From Lutraria lutraria (Eukaryota; Mollusca; Bivalvia; Venerida; Mactridae): DNA of 64,000 nucleotides. The stretch lies in assembly GCA_964023205.1 (NCBI GenBank), contig OZ026843.1:1535029-1599028 (forward strand). The letters run 5' to 3'. The notes beneath the pieces are model-generated. The model had not been told where the DNA came from, ran no database searches, and saw only the letters and a program-made list of their open reading frames with translations. The position numbers were made by a program, and so were the translations under genes. Shown one piece after another: positions 24,532-38,157 of this stretch; within the stretch, counting starts at the first letter, position 1; the number at the start of each line of letters is the position of its first letter.

Positions 24532-27500
24532 CAAACGTCTACATGATGAACACAAGCCTTTTATAAAACGTCTACATGCTGAACACACGCCTTTTATAAA
24601 ACGTCTACATGCTGAACACAAGCCTTTTATAAAACGTCTACATGATGAACACACGCCTTCTATAAAACGTCTACATGCTGAACACAAGCCTTCTATAAAA
24701 CATCTACATGCTGAACACAAGCCTTCTATAAAACATCTACATGCTGAACACAAGCCTTCTATAAAACGTCTACATGCTGAACACAAGCCTTCTATAAAAC
24801 GTTTACATGATGAACACAAGCCTTCTATAAAACATCTACATGCTGAACAAAAGCCTTTTATAAAACGTCTACATGCTGAACACAAGCCTTCTATAAAACG
24901 TCTACATGCTGAACACAAGCCTTTTATAAAACGTCTACATGATGAACACAATCCTTCTATAAAACGTCTACATGCTGAACACAAGCCTTTTATAAAACGT
25001 CTACATGCTGAACACAAGCCTTCTATAAAACGTCTACATGCTGAACACAAGCCTTTTATAAAACGTCTACATGATGAACACAAGCCTTCTATAAAACGTC
25101 TACATGCTGAACACAAGCCTTTTATAAAACGTCTACATGATGAACACAAGCCTTCTATAAAACGTCTACATGCTGAACACACGCCTTCTATAAAACGTCT
25201 ACATGCTGAACACAAGCCTTTTATAAAACGTCTACATGATGAACACAAGCCTTCTATAAAACGTCTACATGCTGAACACAATCCTTTTATAAAACGTCTA
25301 CATGATGAACACAAGCCTTTTATAAAACGTTTACATGATGAACACACGCCTTCTATAAAACGTCTACATGATGAACACAATCCTTTTATAAAACGTCTAC
25401 ATGATGAACACACGCCTTCTATAAAACGTCTACATGCTGAACACAAGCCTTCTATAAAACGTCTACATGATGAACACAAGCCTTTTATAAAACGTCTACA
25501 TGATGAACACAAGCCTTTTATAAAACGTCTACATGCTGAACACAAGCCTTTTATAAAACGTCTACATGCTGAACACAAGCCTTCTATAAAACGTCTACAT
25601 GCTGAACACAAGCCTTCTATAAAACGTCTACATGATGAACACAAGCCTTTTATAAAACGTCTACATGCTGAACACAATCCTTTTATAAAACGTCTACATG
25701 CTGAACACAATCCTTTTATAAAACGTCTACATGCTGAACACAATCCTTTTATAAAACGTCTACATGATGAACACAAGCCTTTTATAAAACGTCTACATGA
25801 TGAACACACGCCTTCTATAAAACGTCTACATGATGAACACACGCCTTCTATAAAACGTCTACATGCTGAACACAATCCTTTTATAAAACGTCTACATGAT
25901 GAACACACGCCTTCTATAAAACGTCTACATGATGAACACAACCTTTTATAAAACGTCTACATGATGAACACACGCCTTCTATAAAACGTCTACATGATGA
26001 ACACAACCTTTTATAAAACGTCTACATGATGAACACACGCCTTCTATAAAACGTCTACATGATGAATACAAGCCTTCTATAAAACGTCTACATGATGAAC
26101 ACAAGCCTTTTATAAAACGTCTACATGATGAACACAAGCCTTTTATAAAACGTCTACATGATGAACACAAGCCTTTTATAAAACGTCTACATGATGAACA
26201 CAAGCCTTTTATAAAACGTCTACATGATGAACACAAGCCTTTTATAAAACGTCTACATGATGAACACAAGCCTTTTATAAAACGTCTACATGCTGAACAC
26301 ACGCCTTTTATAAAACGTCTACATGATGAACACAAGCCTTCTATAAAACGTCTACATGATGAACACAAGCCTTTTATAAGACGTCTACATGATGAACACA
26401 AGCCTTTTATAAAACGTCTACATGATGAACACACGCCTTTTATAAGACGTCTACATGATGAACACACGCCTTTTATAAAACGTCTACATGATGAACACAC
26501 GCCTTTTATAAGACGTCTACATGATGAACACAAGCCTTTTATAAGACGTCTACATGATGAACACACGCCTTTTATAAAACGTCTACATGATGAACACACG
26601 CCTTTTATAAAACGTCTACATGATGAACACACGCCTTTTATAAAACGTCTACATGATGAACACACGCCTTTTATAAGACGTCTACATGATGAACACAAGC
26701 CTTTTATAAGACGTCTACATGATGAACACAAGCCTTTTATAAAACGTCTACATGATGAACACACGCCTTCTATAAAACGTCTACATGATGAACACAAGCC
26801 TTTAATAAGATGTCTACATGATGAACACAAGCCTTCTATAAAACGTCTACATGATGAACAGACGCCTTCTATAAAACGTCTACATGATGAACACACGCCT
26901 TTTATAAAACGTCTACATGATGAACACACGCCTTTTATAAAACGTCTACATGCTGAACACACGCCTTTTATAAAACGTCTACATGATGAACACACGCCTT
27001 TTATAAAACGTCTACATGCTGAACACAAGCCTTCTATAAAACGTCTACATGCTGAACACAAGCCTTCTATTAAACGTCGACATGCTGAACACAAGCCTTC
27101 TATAAAACATCTACATGATGAACACAAGCCTTCTATAAAACGTCTACATGCTGAACACAAGCCTTCTATAAAACATCTACATGCTGAACACAAGCCTTCT
27201 ATAAAACATCTACATGATGAACACAAGCCTTCTATAAAACATGTACATGCTGAACACAAGCCTTCTATAAAACATCTACATGCTGAACGCAAGCCTTCTA
27301 TAAAACATCTACATGATGAACACAAGCCTTCTATAAAACATCTACATGATGAACACAAGCCTTCTATAAAACATCTACATGATGAACACAAGCCTTCTAT
27401 AAAACATCTACATGATGAACATAAGCCTTCTATAAAACATCTACATGCTGAACACAAGCCTTCTATAAAACGTCTACATGCTGAACACAAGCCTTCTATA

Positions 27501-28652
27501 AAACATCTACATGATGAACACAAGCCTTCTATAAAACATCTACATGATGAACACAAGCCTTCTATAAAACATCTACATGCTGAACAGAAGCCTTCTATAA
27601 AACGTCTACATGCTGAACACAAGCCTTTTATAAAACGTCTACATGATGAACACAATCCTTCTATAAAACGTCTACATGCTGAACACAAGCCTTTTATAAA
27701 ACATCTACATGCTGAACACAAGCCTTCTATAAAACATCTACATGATGAACACAAGGCTTTTATAAAACGTCTACATGCTGAACACAAGCCTTCTATAAAA
27801 CATCTACATGCTGAACACAATCCTTTTATAAAACATCTACATGATGAACACAAGCCTTCTATAAAACATCTACATGCTGAACACAAGCCTTCTATAAAAC
27901 GTCTACATGCTGAACACAAACCTTCTATAAAACGTCTACATGCTGAACACAAGCCTTCTATAAAACGTCTACATGCTGAACACAAGCCTTCTATAAAACA
28001 TCTACATGATGAACACAAGCCTTTTTATAAAACGTCTACATGCTGAACACAAGCCTTCTATAAAACGTCTACATGCTGAACACAAGCCTTCTATAAAACG
28101 TCTACATGCTGAACACAAGCCTTCTATAAAACGTCTACATGCTGAACACAAGCCTTCTATAAAACGTCTACATGCTGAACACAAGCCTTCTATAAAACAT
28201 CTACATGCTGAACACAAGCCTTCTATAAAACGTCTACATGCTGAACACAAGCTTTCTATAAAACGTCTACATGCTGAACACAAGCCTTTTATAAAACGTC
28301 TACATGATGAACACAAGCCTTCTATAAAACGTCTACATGCTGAACACACGCCTTCTATAAAACGTCTACATGATGAACACAAGCCTTCTATAAAACGTCT
28401 ACATGATGAACACAAACCTTTTATAAAACGTCTACATGATGAACACAAGCCTTTTATAAAACGTCTACATGATGAACACAAGCCTTCTATAAAACGTCTA
28501 CATGATGAACACAAACCTTTTATAAAACGTCTACATGCTGAACACACGCCTTCTATAAAACGTCTACATGCTGAACACAATCCTTTTATAAAACGTCTAC
28601 ATGATGAACACAAACCATCCATTAAACGTCTACATAATGAATACATCCTTTA
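24532..28652. repeat. 33-bp minisatellite, about 125 copies, 4.1 kb
   Basis: The unit is AAACGTCTACATGATGAAC followed by ACAAGCCTTTTATA. Frequent alternatives are GAT or GCT, CGT or CAT, AAGCCT, ACGCCT or AATCCT, and TTT or TCT. On the minus strand it reads as an 11-residue Cys-rich repeat (CSSCRRFIKGL) in frames of 475, 679 and 214 codons, separated only by single-base indels near 25948, 26008 and 28021. On the plus strand it reads KRLHDEHKPFI and is also long-open. Nearly all differences between units change the amino acid on either strand, so there is no sign of protein-level constraint. Confidence 0.97.
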
Positions 28653-29724
28653 ATCAATCAAGACGGACTAAACTAAACTCATGAGCCAAAAATGTAACGC
28701 GTGATTATTTTTTTTAAATAATAACAATACTGCAAATATTGTTTTTCATGAATTGTAACGGCGTACTTAATCTTATATTGGTATCTTGTCGGTTTTGCAG
28801 TTCCAATTACTCGATGTAATAATTATGCGCTGTATCAATTTATGAAATATTGGATGAATAATTGTATGTATCATGGATAAACCAGGAAATTATCAATCAT
28901 TGGGAAGGTAAGGCCATGAATACCATTTATAAACCGTTGTCAATATTGAATAGCCTGAAACGATGAACAGAGTGAGCTAGAAGTTTTTGTATTGGTAAAA
29001 AGACTCTTATACGAATGTTAGAGAATGCTTTTTACCAAAAATGGCATCAATTTCCTTAAAATGCAGACAAAAATGTTAAGCTTTTTATAAATTGTGTGTA
29101 ATAGCGTGCATGTTCTTGTCGTGATATGCAAATGAATGACGAAACGGCTTATAACTTCTTAGACGGTTCCGACATTACAAAATACACTTTCTTCGCCTTT
29201 TACTTGTAATTGTGATATCATTTTGTTTACTTATTAATGCCAATAATCTGAATCACTGATTATTTGCTGCTTTTCCTGCCTGTGAACTTATTTATGTTGT
29301 TTCATGAAGTAAGTTGTTTCATGAAATCCTTAATAGTTATTACATTTATATATCATACTTTTCATCTCCATCGGTTGAACATTATGGTTTAATCAAATAT
29401 TTTAAGACACCATTGTCCGGGTTTAAAACCAAACACTCATTGAACAAAATGTTGTACATATACAGTTATGCAAGTATCGCAATTGACATGAAAACCGCAT
29501 AATTAGACTTAATGACGAGGTTCCTCCCGAATACACTTAATATCAATATTAGATGAAATACGACCTATCTCGATATTCAATGGGTCAACCTAAATTTATC
29601 TTGATAAAAACCAAGTTAACGCTAGACTCATAGGATCTATATATTTTATGCAATTGTGACAAAATTACCTTACTTCAGAAATGTTTGCACTACGATTTAC
29701 GTACTTGGAAAAAGTAATTTTATG
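28653..29724. other. Unannotated AT-rich DNA
   Basis: No gene or repeat recognised. Confidence 0.5.
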
Positions 29725-29932
29725 GATAGGAGGAGTGTAAGGAATAAAGACCCCGAGATCGTTAGTTCGAGCCCTGGACAGAGTTTATGTTACTAGTGAC
29801 AATTTTGAGGATTAAATTTACTTGACATTCAAAGTCAACTTTACTGAATCTAGGGACATTGGTGAGGTGAACTGTACACCGAAATACCATTGAACTACTG
29901 TACAATGTAGACCCGCAAACGGTAAACTGTGT
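29725..29932 (+). mobile_element. SINE-like tRNA-derived fragment
   Basis: 'CCCCGAGATCGTTAGTTCGA' followed by GCCCTGG (about 29750-29778) resembles the anticodon-to-T-arm part of a tRNA-derived SINE head; the B-box-like GTTCGAGCC starts at 29765. A body follows with 'CTTGACATTCAAAGTCAACT' and 'GTGAACTGTACACCG'. The A-box side is degenerate. It is not a functional tRNA. Confidence 0.4.
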
Positions 29933-32669
29933 ACCTTTTATTGTCATCTTTGGAATGCAGTGTGCAGAGTTTAACTATTCGTAATTCCAAGTTCTTTATT
30001 CGGTAAAAAACATTAGCTTTCGGAAAAATGAATCAGCTCAGAACAGGATTTCAAAATCATTCAATCCTTTGATTTCCATTACAGTGGCTCACAAGATACA
30101 AGGAACAAATACGAGATGAGCGCCAAGCTATGCTATTATGATGTATTTTCCCAACTGAACTTGATGCATTCTAATATCCTTTCTGGATACAATTTTTGCA
30201 AATTCGTTTATGTATTTAACGTAACAATAAGGTTATTTGTCTAAAGGAAGTGCACTTTCCTGAAAGGCATGAATAAAATATAAAATCAATTGTCTTGAAA
30301 TACCACATGTAATATTCAAGTAACAGAGGATTCGTCTTTTTTACAGACACTGCAATATTCACTACCCAGCCAACCCGTCACAAAAACAGCATCTGCAGGA
30401 ACAATTCTTTATTCAGAGTGCATTTCCACAAGTTATACTTACTACACACTTATTTCGGGCTATTTTAAGCCACTTGTCCAAATCCTACGGCAAAAATGGA
30501 TACTTCTAAGATTTAATTATGAGAGGCGCAAATAAAATCGTTCGGTCCCTCAGGGGCCAACAAATAATGTAAATGCGGGTTGTATAAGAAATAAACAAGT
30601 TCTAGATAATTTGTTATTCAAGGTTGATATGTAAATACAAGTAGAGAGAGAAGTGGAAAATGTTCCTGTTAGAATCTCTTTTTCCAAAATTACTTCTAAT
30701 TCAAAGTTTGGCATTGCTTCTTCTAATTGCAAACATGTATATTATATATATACATACAGTTCGATGTTCTGACTAGCCGAACCACTAACACTTGAAACTC
30801 ATTGAACATATTTAAGACGGTTACTCAGCGCTTTCATAGAATTTTTACTAAATCAAAATTTAATATCAATATAAAAAAAAATCATATATAGAATATCAAC
30901 AAGCACTAACTATTTCAAATCAATGCACATGAGTTCATTAAACTTTCATCTAAATGACAAAAAAATAAATTAAAAAATACAAAAGTAATAAATATTTTAT
31001 AATGTTGACAATACGTTAAATGAAATGGATAACAAAATGTTACATTCACTGAATACCTTCTCCAACACAATTGTAAAAGTTCACTCTAGTCCAAACTGCA
31101 ATAAATAGCACTGTTCATTAAGAAATATTTTCGAAAGATCGTAGCCAATAATCATACATTAAAGAAAATAATTCTGAGAACTCGCCAAACACTTTATTCG
31201 TGTATTCCTCCAAACTGAGGTCAGTAAACATTTACACATGTTCTACGAATAAAATTATTCAGATGTTATACCGTTGCTAATCAACAATCATCGGCTGTCG
31301 TATAAATTCAATATTGGAAGTTCTGCCTGGAACTGTTTATTCGTTCAGATTCTATCTGAGCTTAATAAAGGAGGACATGCCTTCTTGCGATGATTATGCG
31401 GAACTCAAATACATGACTGATGCTAAATAGTGACCCGCCAGAGCCAAATGAGGTCTAATCTCTTAATCGTGTTATTGCTCCATTATCAGTCTAATCCTGT
31501 CTGGCCACGGTCATCTTAATGTGTGTAGACTTGACACCTAGTCAAAAACTAGGACGCTAATAGTGATAATCAGTTTAGATAGTTAGACTAATTTCTTTTT
31601 TTTATAAGCATTGAGTAACTGATTATGTAAACACAGGCTGGTCTATCAATGACACTGTCTGTTTTATTATCCCCTACTCTGGACTACAGAGGACTTGCTA
31701 GTCCATAAGTCACATGCTAAATATCTTTAACTAAATAAAAAATTGTTTTTAACTAAATAAAAATCGTTTTTATTCCATAGCATTTAGCACCAAACAATCT
31801 TCATTTTCATGTATCATACTTAAGGAGCCTAATCAAATCCGTAAATGATTCAATCATAGTTGCTTTTCGCCCAACAACAAGCAAAATCTCATATTTTAAG
31901 TTGTAAAAATGGAACATAATTTATCATTTCTATATACGGGTTAAACTGTGTGATGTTCTTTTTAAACTAAATAAACATTGTCTTTTTAAAGCAATGGTAT
32001 ATAAACTTTGTCACTCAATAATAATATTTAACCTGGTGCTGCTAAGGCATTGAACCTTTCTGAGATCTGAAGATTAACAAAATGATGAATTACACGCATA
32101 TCCATCAAATATTACGACTCTCTGAAGTCACCTTATTCCGTTAGTTTGATTCCCGCACAAATCACTTCAGATGGGAAACCAGCAAACTAAAAAGATAAAA
32201 GACGTGACGGGAACCATCGGATCTGAAGAAAAACGGGTTCCGAGGTAACATAAGCCGATAAATTCGCTTAAAACCAAAACAAAACTAATGGAAAATGTAT
32301 TTAAAAAAAATAAAGTGGAATTATCACTGAAGATACTTCTTTTTGGGAGTTAAGGGCTGCATACAATTGGTTATATTTGTACAAAGATGTATTTCACTTA
32401 AAAAATCTAAATTCAACGACGAGAATATAGTAATTTGCCAGATGTAGACTACTTCTACTTATTTTGTGATAAAATTATTTGTGTTTCTTATGGATCATAA
32501 TTTTAGTATTTATAAACAAGCCAAGAAGACAAGTTCGTACAAAGGGATGTGGTATGTTCTATATTCAGCTCAAAATTAAGTACATTCATAAAAAAACCTT
32601 TAAAATGTATTTACTTATCTATTTCTCATATTGTTGAAAAGTGTGCTTCAAACTATAAGATAATGTACC
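29933..32669. other. Unannotated AT-rich DNA
   Basis: Long stretch with stops in all frames and no recognised element. At about 31729-31772 a 22-bp unit (TTTAACTAAATAAAAA) occurs twice in tandem. Nothing else is supported. Confidence 0.5.
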
Positions 32670-33586
32670 TTAATGTATCGGGCTTGGTTAAAATCGCTTT
32701 AAAATAACGTAAAATGATAGTTTACCTTATCTACAAAGATTAAATATCACACTTTAATACCAAGCAACAAATAATTATAACCGAACGCTCAAAAAATGGT
32801 GTTTTATTGCGATAAATACTGCGACCCTTTATCGACTTTTCCTTATCAGCGTTAAACATCTCTGACGTAATGTGCATTGTATTGGTACGATATGATACTA
32901 TTAATTCATTAATGATAAAAATATGTTATAAAATCATTATCAAATACTAGACATCAAACATGGGCGTGGTTTCAACTATTGAACCGTTAACATAAGCGAT
33001 TTTGATTGGCTATCAAAATTGAATGGGTGCATCAAAGTCGTTGATTTCATGAGACGATCCGACACTTTAATTGTTAATTGCTCAGATCAGTGAGTGCCAT
33101 TTTTTAATTAACATTGCCGTCTCATTTGATGACGGATTTCAAAGCGGTTTTCAGTATTTAGTAGCGGAAATGATAATCTAGGGAACAATGCCTCAGAATT
33201 TTGATACTTGTTTTCATTTTTTACCTATGGAGTATTACGTATTAAACAGCGGGGATCTGGGTACGGACTTTGTTTAAAGTCAAGTATCCAACGAACGCAG
33301 AACGTTATAAAAAACTGAGGCACGGTTCGCTGCCTTATACATTTATAGTCATTTTAAGGCTACTTGTTGTAATATGTTCCTATATACAGAGTAGTTATCG
33401 TTGTTCAAAATTTTGTAAATTACGTGCGATGTTGGTTTATAGAAGACCAATCAAATTTAATATTTGTTTCAAATCACTTGCAATGGACTTTATACAGTGG
33501 GTTTTTTTTAGTATATAATTATGGTTTAGTAAATCTATAAATTGGTGAAACTTGATTTGACCGGACACCCAAGCCAGATACATTAA
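32670..33586. mobile_element. TTAA-bounded non-autonomous transposon, family T, copy 1 (917 bp)
   Basis: The left end TTAATGTATCGGGCTTGG (32670-32687) is the near reverse complement of the right end (33569-33586). It is homologous end to end with 37319-38157. Shared interior landmarks include 'GAACGCTCAAAAA', 'CTCTGACGTAATGTGCATTG', 'CATCAAACATGGGCGTGG', 'TTGATTGGCTATCAAAATTG' and 'AATTGGTGAAACTTGATTTG'. It has an 82-codon frame (33270-33518) that is not preserved in the other copy, so it is not coding. TTAA ends suggest piggyBac-type mobilisation (inference). Confidence 0.85.
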
Positions 33587-34587
33587 TATGATGAAGTACT
33601 GGTGGACCAATCAAGCAAGATAGCAGAACAAAGCAACCTGGATCATATCTCTTGCGCGAACCATGTCAATGTCAAAAAGCAAATTATGCTTTTGTTTGAA
33701 TCTTGAATGTTTAAACAAACTGAAATACTTATAGATGTACAATCTGCAATGTGACATTTTGTTTTTCAGAAACATGTTCATTATAAAGATACCAAGACAA
33801 CTAATCATTATAATGTGTGGATCTTTTTTCACAAACAAGACACATGACGCACTCAGAAGCTGAACACAGAGATTATGTCGGTAATTGGGTATTAAATAAT
33901 AATCTCCTTTCTAATCCATTTTCATTATGTAACTACAACGTAGTATGATCAATGTCAATTACTTCAAATTCGACAATAATCCCTCGGCTGATGCGACTGT
34001 CGACAACACAAGGAACAACAAACTAATCATCTCAATTAGGATTGTTTGTCGCTAGATTAGATTTTAATGCATTAATACAACAATTTAACAACTGCAATTA
34101 CTATTAACAGTCTGATGTTCCCAATAAAATCGAATATTACCCATTTATGAAAATGGGTATTTCCGTACGTAGCGATACGATTCATAAATATACATTATGA
34201 ACTTCAGTAAAAACAGTAACCTGCTATTAGCTATATAATTATCATGATTTATATTATAGTCTAGTAATTGAGCGTGTTTTATACATGGTAATATTCTATT
34301 TAATTCTGCCTTTGGGAATGATAAAGATTGATAGATAAACCTCATTAATTTGGGCTGATGAGCCTATTATGTATACTTATCTTACATTTAGGATAGAATG
34401 CTTAAGGTTAACATACGCCAACTCAATCTAATCAGACCATGTATAATTATATATACAATGGCAGAAAGACTACCTTTATAAGATTAACAGGCATAGATAC
34501 ATTTGTATTTGGTTATATTACTTCTACAAGTTCTTAAGATAAAAGCCTCCTAAATTTACAGTAATTGATGTATTAACTTGATATTAA
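33587..34587. other. Unannotated AT-rich DNA
   Basis: No gene or element recognised between the family-T copy and the 74-bp repeat. Confidence 0.5.
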
Positions 34588-34800
34588 ATAGTTGTACCAA
34601 GTGGAAACACTCAATTTCACACTTTATCATTCTATTTCTTTGTTTCTGCAGAAGGTGTATGACTAAATGCTAGGCAGTTGTGTCTAGTAAAAGACAATGT
34701 TGTATGTTTTTGTTTGTTTCTGCAGAAAGTGTAAACACTTAATGTTGGATTGTTGTATCAAGTAAAAGACACTGTACTTTCTTTGTTGGATATTTTATTT
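34588..34800. repeat. Diverged tandem repeat, about 74 bp x 2-3
   Basis: Units contain 'TTTGTTTCTGCAGAA(G/A)GTGTA', 'TAAATGCTAGGCAGTTGTG' or its variant, and 'AAGTAAAAGACA.TGT'. Two copies are clear (offset 74 between the CTGCAG motifs near 34646 and 34720) and a partial copy precedes them. Each unit carries a pyrimidine-rich tract before CTGCAG that resembles a splice acceptor, but no exon follows. Confidence 0.65.
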
Positions 34801-34959
34801 TTACTACGATTGTTAGAAGTGTATATAATAGCATGTTTTATGAAAGAAAGGTGAATTCAATAGTTGAGAATTTATTTGAAATGATTGATTTGACCTAAAT
34901 GTCACCAATAATCAAACTTTATTTAAAAGTTTATTAGACCTGGAGCTTTTGCAATCATC

Positions 34960-36139
34960 TTAAGGTGGATCGCGGGTTTCCTCCAGAAAAATGGTCATTT
35001 TTTTAGACGTCAACGTACAATAAAGAAATTTTGCATGAACAACTTTTAAGGTATTGGCTAACGCAGAAATGATATATTCAAATGATATTTCCATGGAAAC
35101 CGCTCAAAAGCGCCACCTAGCGGAGCGATATGTTTTTCGTTGATTTTCGCGTTATTTCCTGTACTGCTCATATACTATTGTGTATTAAGTTATGCAATTT
35201 ACATAACTGTAATGCTGAATCATTTACAAATCCGAAGAAGTCAGTAATGTTACATTTTGCTGCCATAAAATATTAAAAGACGTCGAGCGAACTCTGTAGG
35301 GGTGGCAATTTACAATGCCAAAAAATGAGACATTTTTCTCTCAACCGCGTCAGTAGTGAAAAAACGGCCCGATGAATTTTTTTAAAAAACGCAAAACAGA
35401 TTCTTTGTACAATTTAGAAAACTTTAAAAAAATATGGTCACCGACTTCGTTTTCGCGCCAATGAAACTTATTTAAACTTGGAAAAAGGCTAAAAACGTCA
35501 ACGTTTTTATACAAGATCGACGTGACGTTGCGACTTTTTAGTTGTTACTGACATATTTTGGCTTAACGTCACGTCGATCTTGTATTTTATGGCAACGTTT
35601 TTAGCTTTTTTCCGTGTTTAAATAAGTTTAAATGTAGCGAAAACGAAGTCGGTGACCATATGTTTTTATTGTTTTAAAGTCTTTCAAATTATTTTAAGAA
35701 TCTCTACTGAGTTTTAAAAAAAATCATCGGACCGTTTTTTCACTGTTGACGCAACTGAAAGAAAAATGTCTCATTTTTAGGCATTGTAAATTGCCACCCC
35801 TGCAGAGTTCGCTCGACATCTTTTAAGATTTATTGACGGCGAAATGAAATATTATTGACTTTTTCGGATTTGTAAATGATTCAGCATAGTAGTTAAATAA
35901 ATTGCATAACTTCAAATACAAAATTATCGGAGCAATACAGAAAATAACGCGAAAATCAACGAAAAACATACCGGTCCGCTAGGTGGCCATTTTCTTCGGT
36001 TTCCATGGAAATATCATTTGAATATATCATATCTGCATTAGCCAATACATTAAAGGATGTTTATGCAAAATTTCATTATCGTGCGTTGACGTCTAAAAAA
36101 ATTACCATTTTTCTGGAGGAAACCCGCGATCCACCTTAA
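34960..36139. mobile_element. Near-perfect 1.18-kb palindromic TTAA element (foldback MITE)
   Basis: Both ends have TTAA followed by GGTGGATCGCGGGTTTCC (34964-34981, mirrored at about 36118-36135). Matching continues inward for almost the whole length: 'TTTCCATGGAAA', 'AAAATCAACGAAAAACATA' and its complement, and finally 'CAAGATCGACGTGACGTT' (35513-35530) against its complement (35565-35582). The central loop is only about 34 bp. There is no coding capacity. The TTAA duplication suggests a piggyBac-like integrase acting in trans (inference). If transcribed, it would fold into a hairpin with arms of about 570 bp. Confidence 0.9.
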
Positions 36140-37318
36140 GGATCGTCGGATTTTTGATTTGTTTCAGATAACGAAATAATTTTCTTTTAAATTTACATAA
36201 TGAGTTCACTGTAATCCCAGGTAACATCTTTCAAAGCCATTAACAAATTCAGGCGAAGAAAGATTTTCCTATTTCCGAACATGTGTCTTTAATGTTAAAA
36301 GCAATAACAAATAAACGTTCGTCCTGAAAATAGTTTCAAGAATTGTCACAGCTTCTACAGACAAAGGATGACGTATATGGATTAAAATGAACATTCAAAA
36401 CGTCTTTAACGTTTTCACTGATACTGCAGAAATAACCTAATATAGATTTGATTCCATACAAATAACACTTTTTGGGGGCCTTATACATTTGACCCCCCCC
36501 CCCCCACAATATTACGTGATATATTTCAAGGCAAAATACTATTATTTAGACTGAATATGATATGATTTATGACTTCTTCTTGCTCTATTGTCCCAGTTGT
36601 TTTTCAAGAGACATAATTTATTTAGTATCCGTAAGTTACCCTTTATCAATCAAATAAAACAGTTTATTGTATGTATTCCTTTATGGCTGTTCATACCAAA
36701 TATTTGTATCACTCCTCTTTGTATACTAAAAAAAACAGTTAAAAAGAATATAATCCCTAGATAAGAGTGTAATGCTCCAGTAAAATCGTTAAAGCCAGCT
36801 GTCTTTTTCTAAAGAATATCTCTGGGTTTATAAACTCTGTATTCTGCTTTATGTTGTCTGTCTGATAACCTTTTGGGAACAAGAGTGATACTCGTTACAA
36901 TGTTTGGTTTCAACAAAATCATCCCTGATACCTGTGTTTTCGGTATTGTTTTCTGCTGTTTATGCTATTTTAGAAATTATCGTCGTTGCCTTGTCCATTG
37001 CGATATTTATTTTATACTCGGTGTAGATAGTTATTATTTATCGTATGATTTATTTCCCTAGATTCCTTTTTTGACGTTCAGCTCTAACATGGCTGACAGA
37101 AACTCGTAGCTCCTTTTTACATCCTGTCTTTACTTGTCATAAATATTGCATTCAGAATCATCTGCAAACAAATTACAAATGCGTGCTCGTTGTTCTTAAG
37201 ATGCACTACCAGTTTATAAAAAGATGGATAGCTAAGATCGACGAATCTCGTGATTTTGCTTGATTTTATAAAGAACCATTTTCAAGGATATTGAATAATG
37301 GCTGAAAATCCATATCAT
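36140..37318. other. Unannotated AT-rich DNA with a C13 run
   Basis: A run of 13 C lies at 36493-36505. No gene or repeat otherwise recognised. Confidence 0.5.
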
Positions 37319-38157
37319 TTAACGTATCTGGCTTGGTTAAAATCGCTAAATATGATACTTTAATACCAAGCAAGAAAAAATTATAACCGAACGCTCAAAA
37401 ATGGTGTTTTATTACGATAAATACTGCACCCCTTTATCGACTTTTCCTAATCAGCGTTAAACATCTCTGACGTAATGTGCATTGTATTGGTACGATATGA
37501 TACTATAAATTCATGTATGAAAAAAAAATCTCTTACTAGACATCAAACATGGGCGTGGTTTCAATTATTGAACCGTAAACAAAAGCGATTTTGATTGGCT
37601 ATCAAAATTGAATGGGTGCATCAAATTCGTTGATTTCATGAGACGATAATGATCGGACACTTTAATCGTTAATTGCTCAGCTCAGTAGGTGTCATTTTCG
37701 AATTGACATTTGCCGTCTTATTAGATGATGGAATTCAAAGCGGTTTTCGGTATTTTGTAGCGGAATATGATGCTTGTTTTCATTTTATATCTATGGCGTA
37801 ATACGTAATGAACAGCGGGGTTTCGGGTACGGAATTTCTTTAAAGTCAAGTACCTAACGAACCGAGGACGTTATCAAATAGCTGAGACACGGTTCCCTAC
37901 ATTATATATTTATAGTGATTTTAAAGCAATTTGTTGTATTATATTCCTACACAAAGAGTAGTTATTGTTGTTAAAAAATTTGTAAATTACGTGCGATATT
38001 GGTTTATAGAAGACCAATCAAGTGTAATATTTAATTCAAATTATTTGCAATACACTTTATACAGTGGGTTTATTTTAGTATATAATTATGATACAGTTTT
38101 TAAATCTATAAATTGGTGAAACTTGATTTGACCTGACATCCAAGCCAGATACGTTAA
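37319..38157. mobile_element. TTAA-bounded non-autonomous transposon, family T, copy 2 (839 bp)
   Basis: A perfect 18-bp terminal inverted repeat TTAACGTATCTGGCTTGG is present at 37319-37336 and, reversed, at 38140-38157. The body aligns collinearly with 32670-33586 in the same orientation. It is about 80 bp shorter, mainly because segments present near 32700-32750 and 32910-32950 of copy 1 are missing. No intact frame is shared between the two copies. Confidence 0.88.

Noticed and set aside
24514..28646. Long minus-strand Cys-rich repeat protein frames (475, 679 and 214 codons)
   Set aside because: They follow from the 33-bp period. The plus strand is equally open, and there is no promoter, signal peptide or non-repetitive domain.
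15821..28652. CRISPR array suggested by 30- and 33-bp regular repeats
   Set aside because: The units are directly contiguous with no unique spacers, no Cas genes are present, and the DNA is eukaryotic in character. These are minisatellites.
33270..33518. 82-codon frame inside family-T copy 1 as a possible transposon protein
   Set aside because: The homologous copy at 37319-38157 does not keep the frame.
34640..34725. Splice acceptor sites at the repeated TTTCTGCAG motifs
   Set aside because: The motif recurs because of a 74-bp tandem duplication and no open exon follows either copy.
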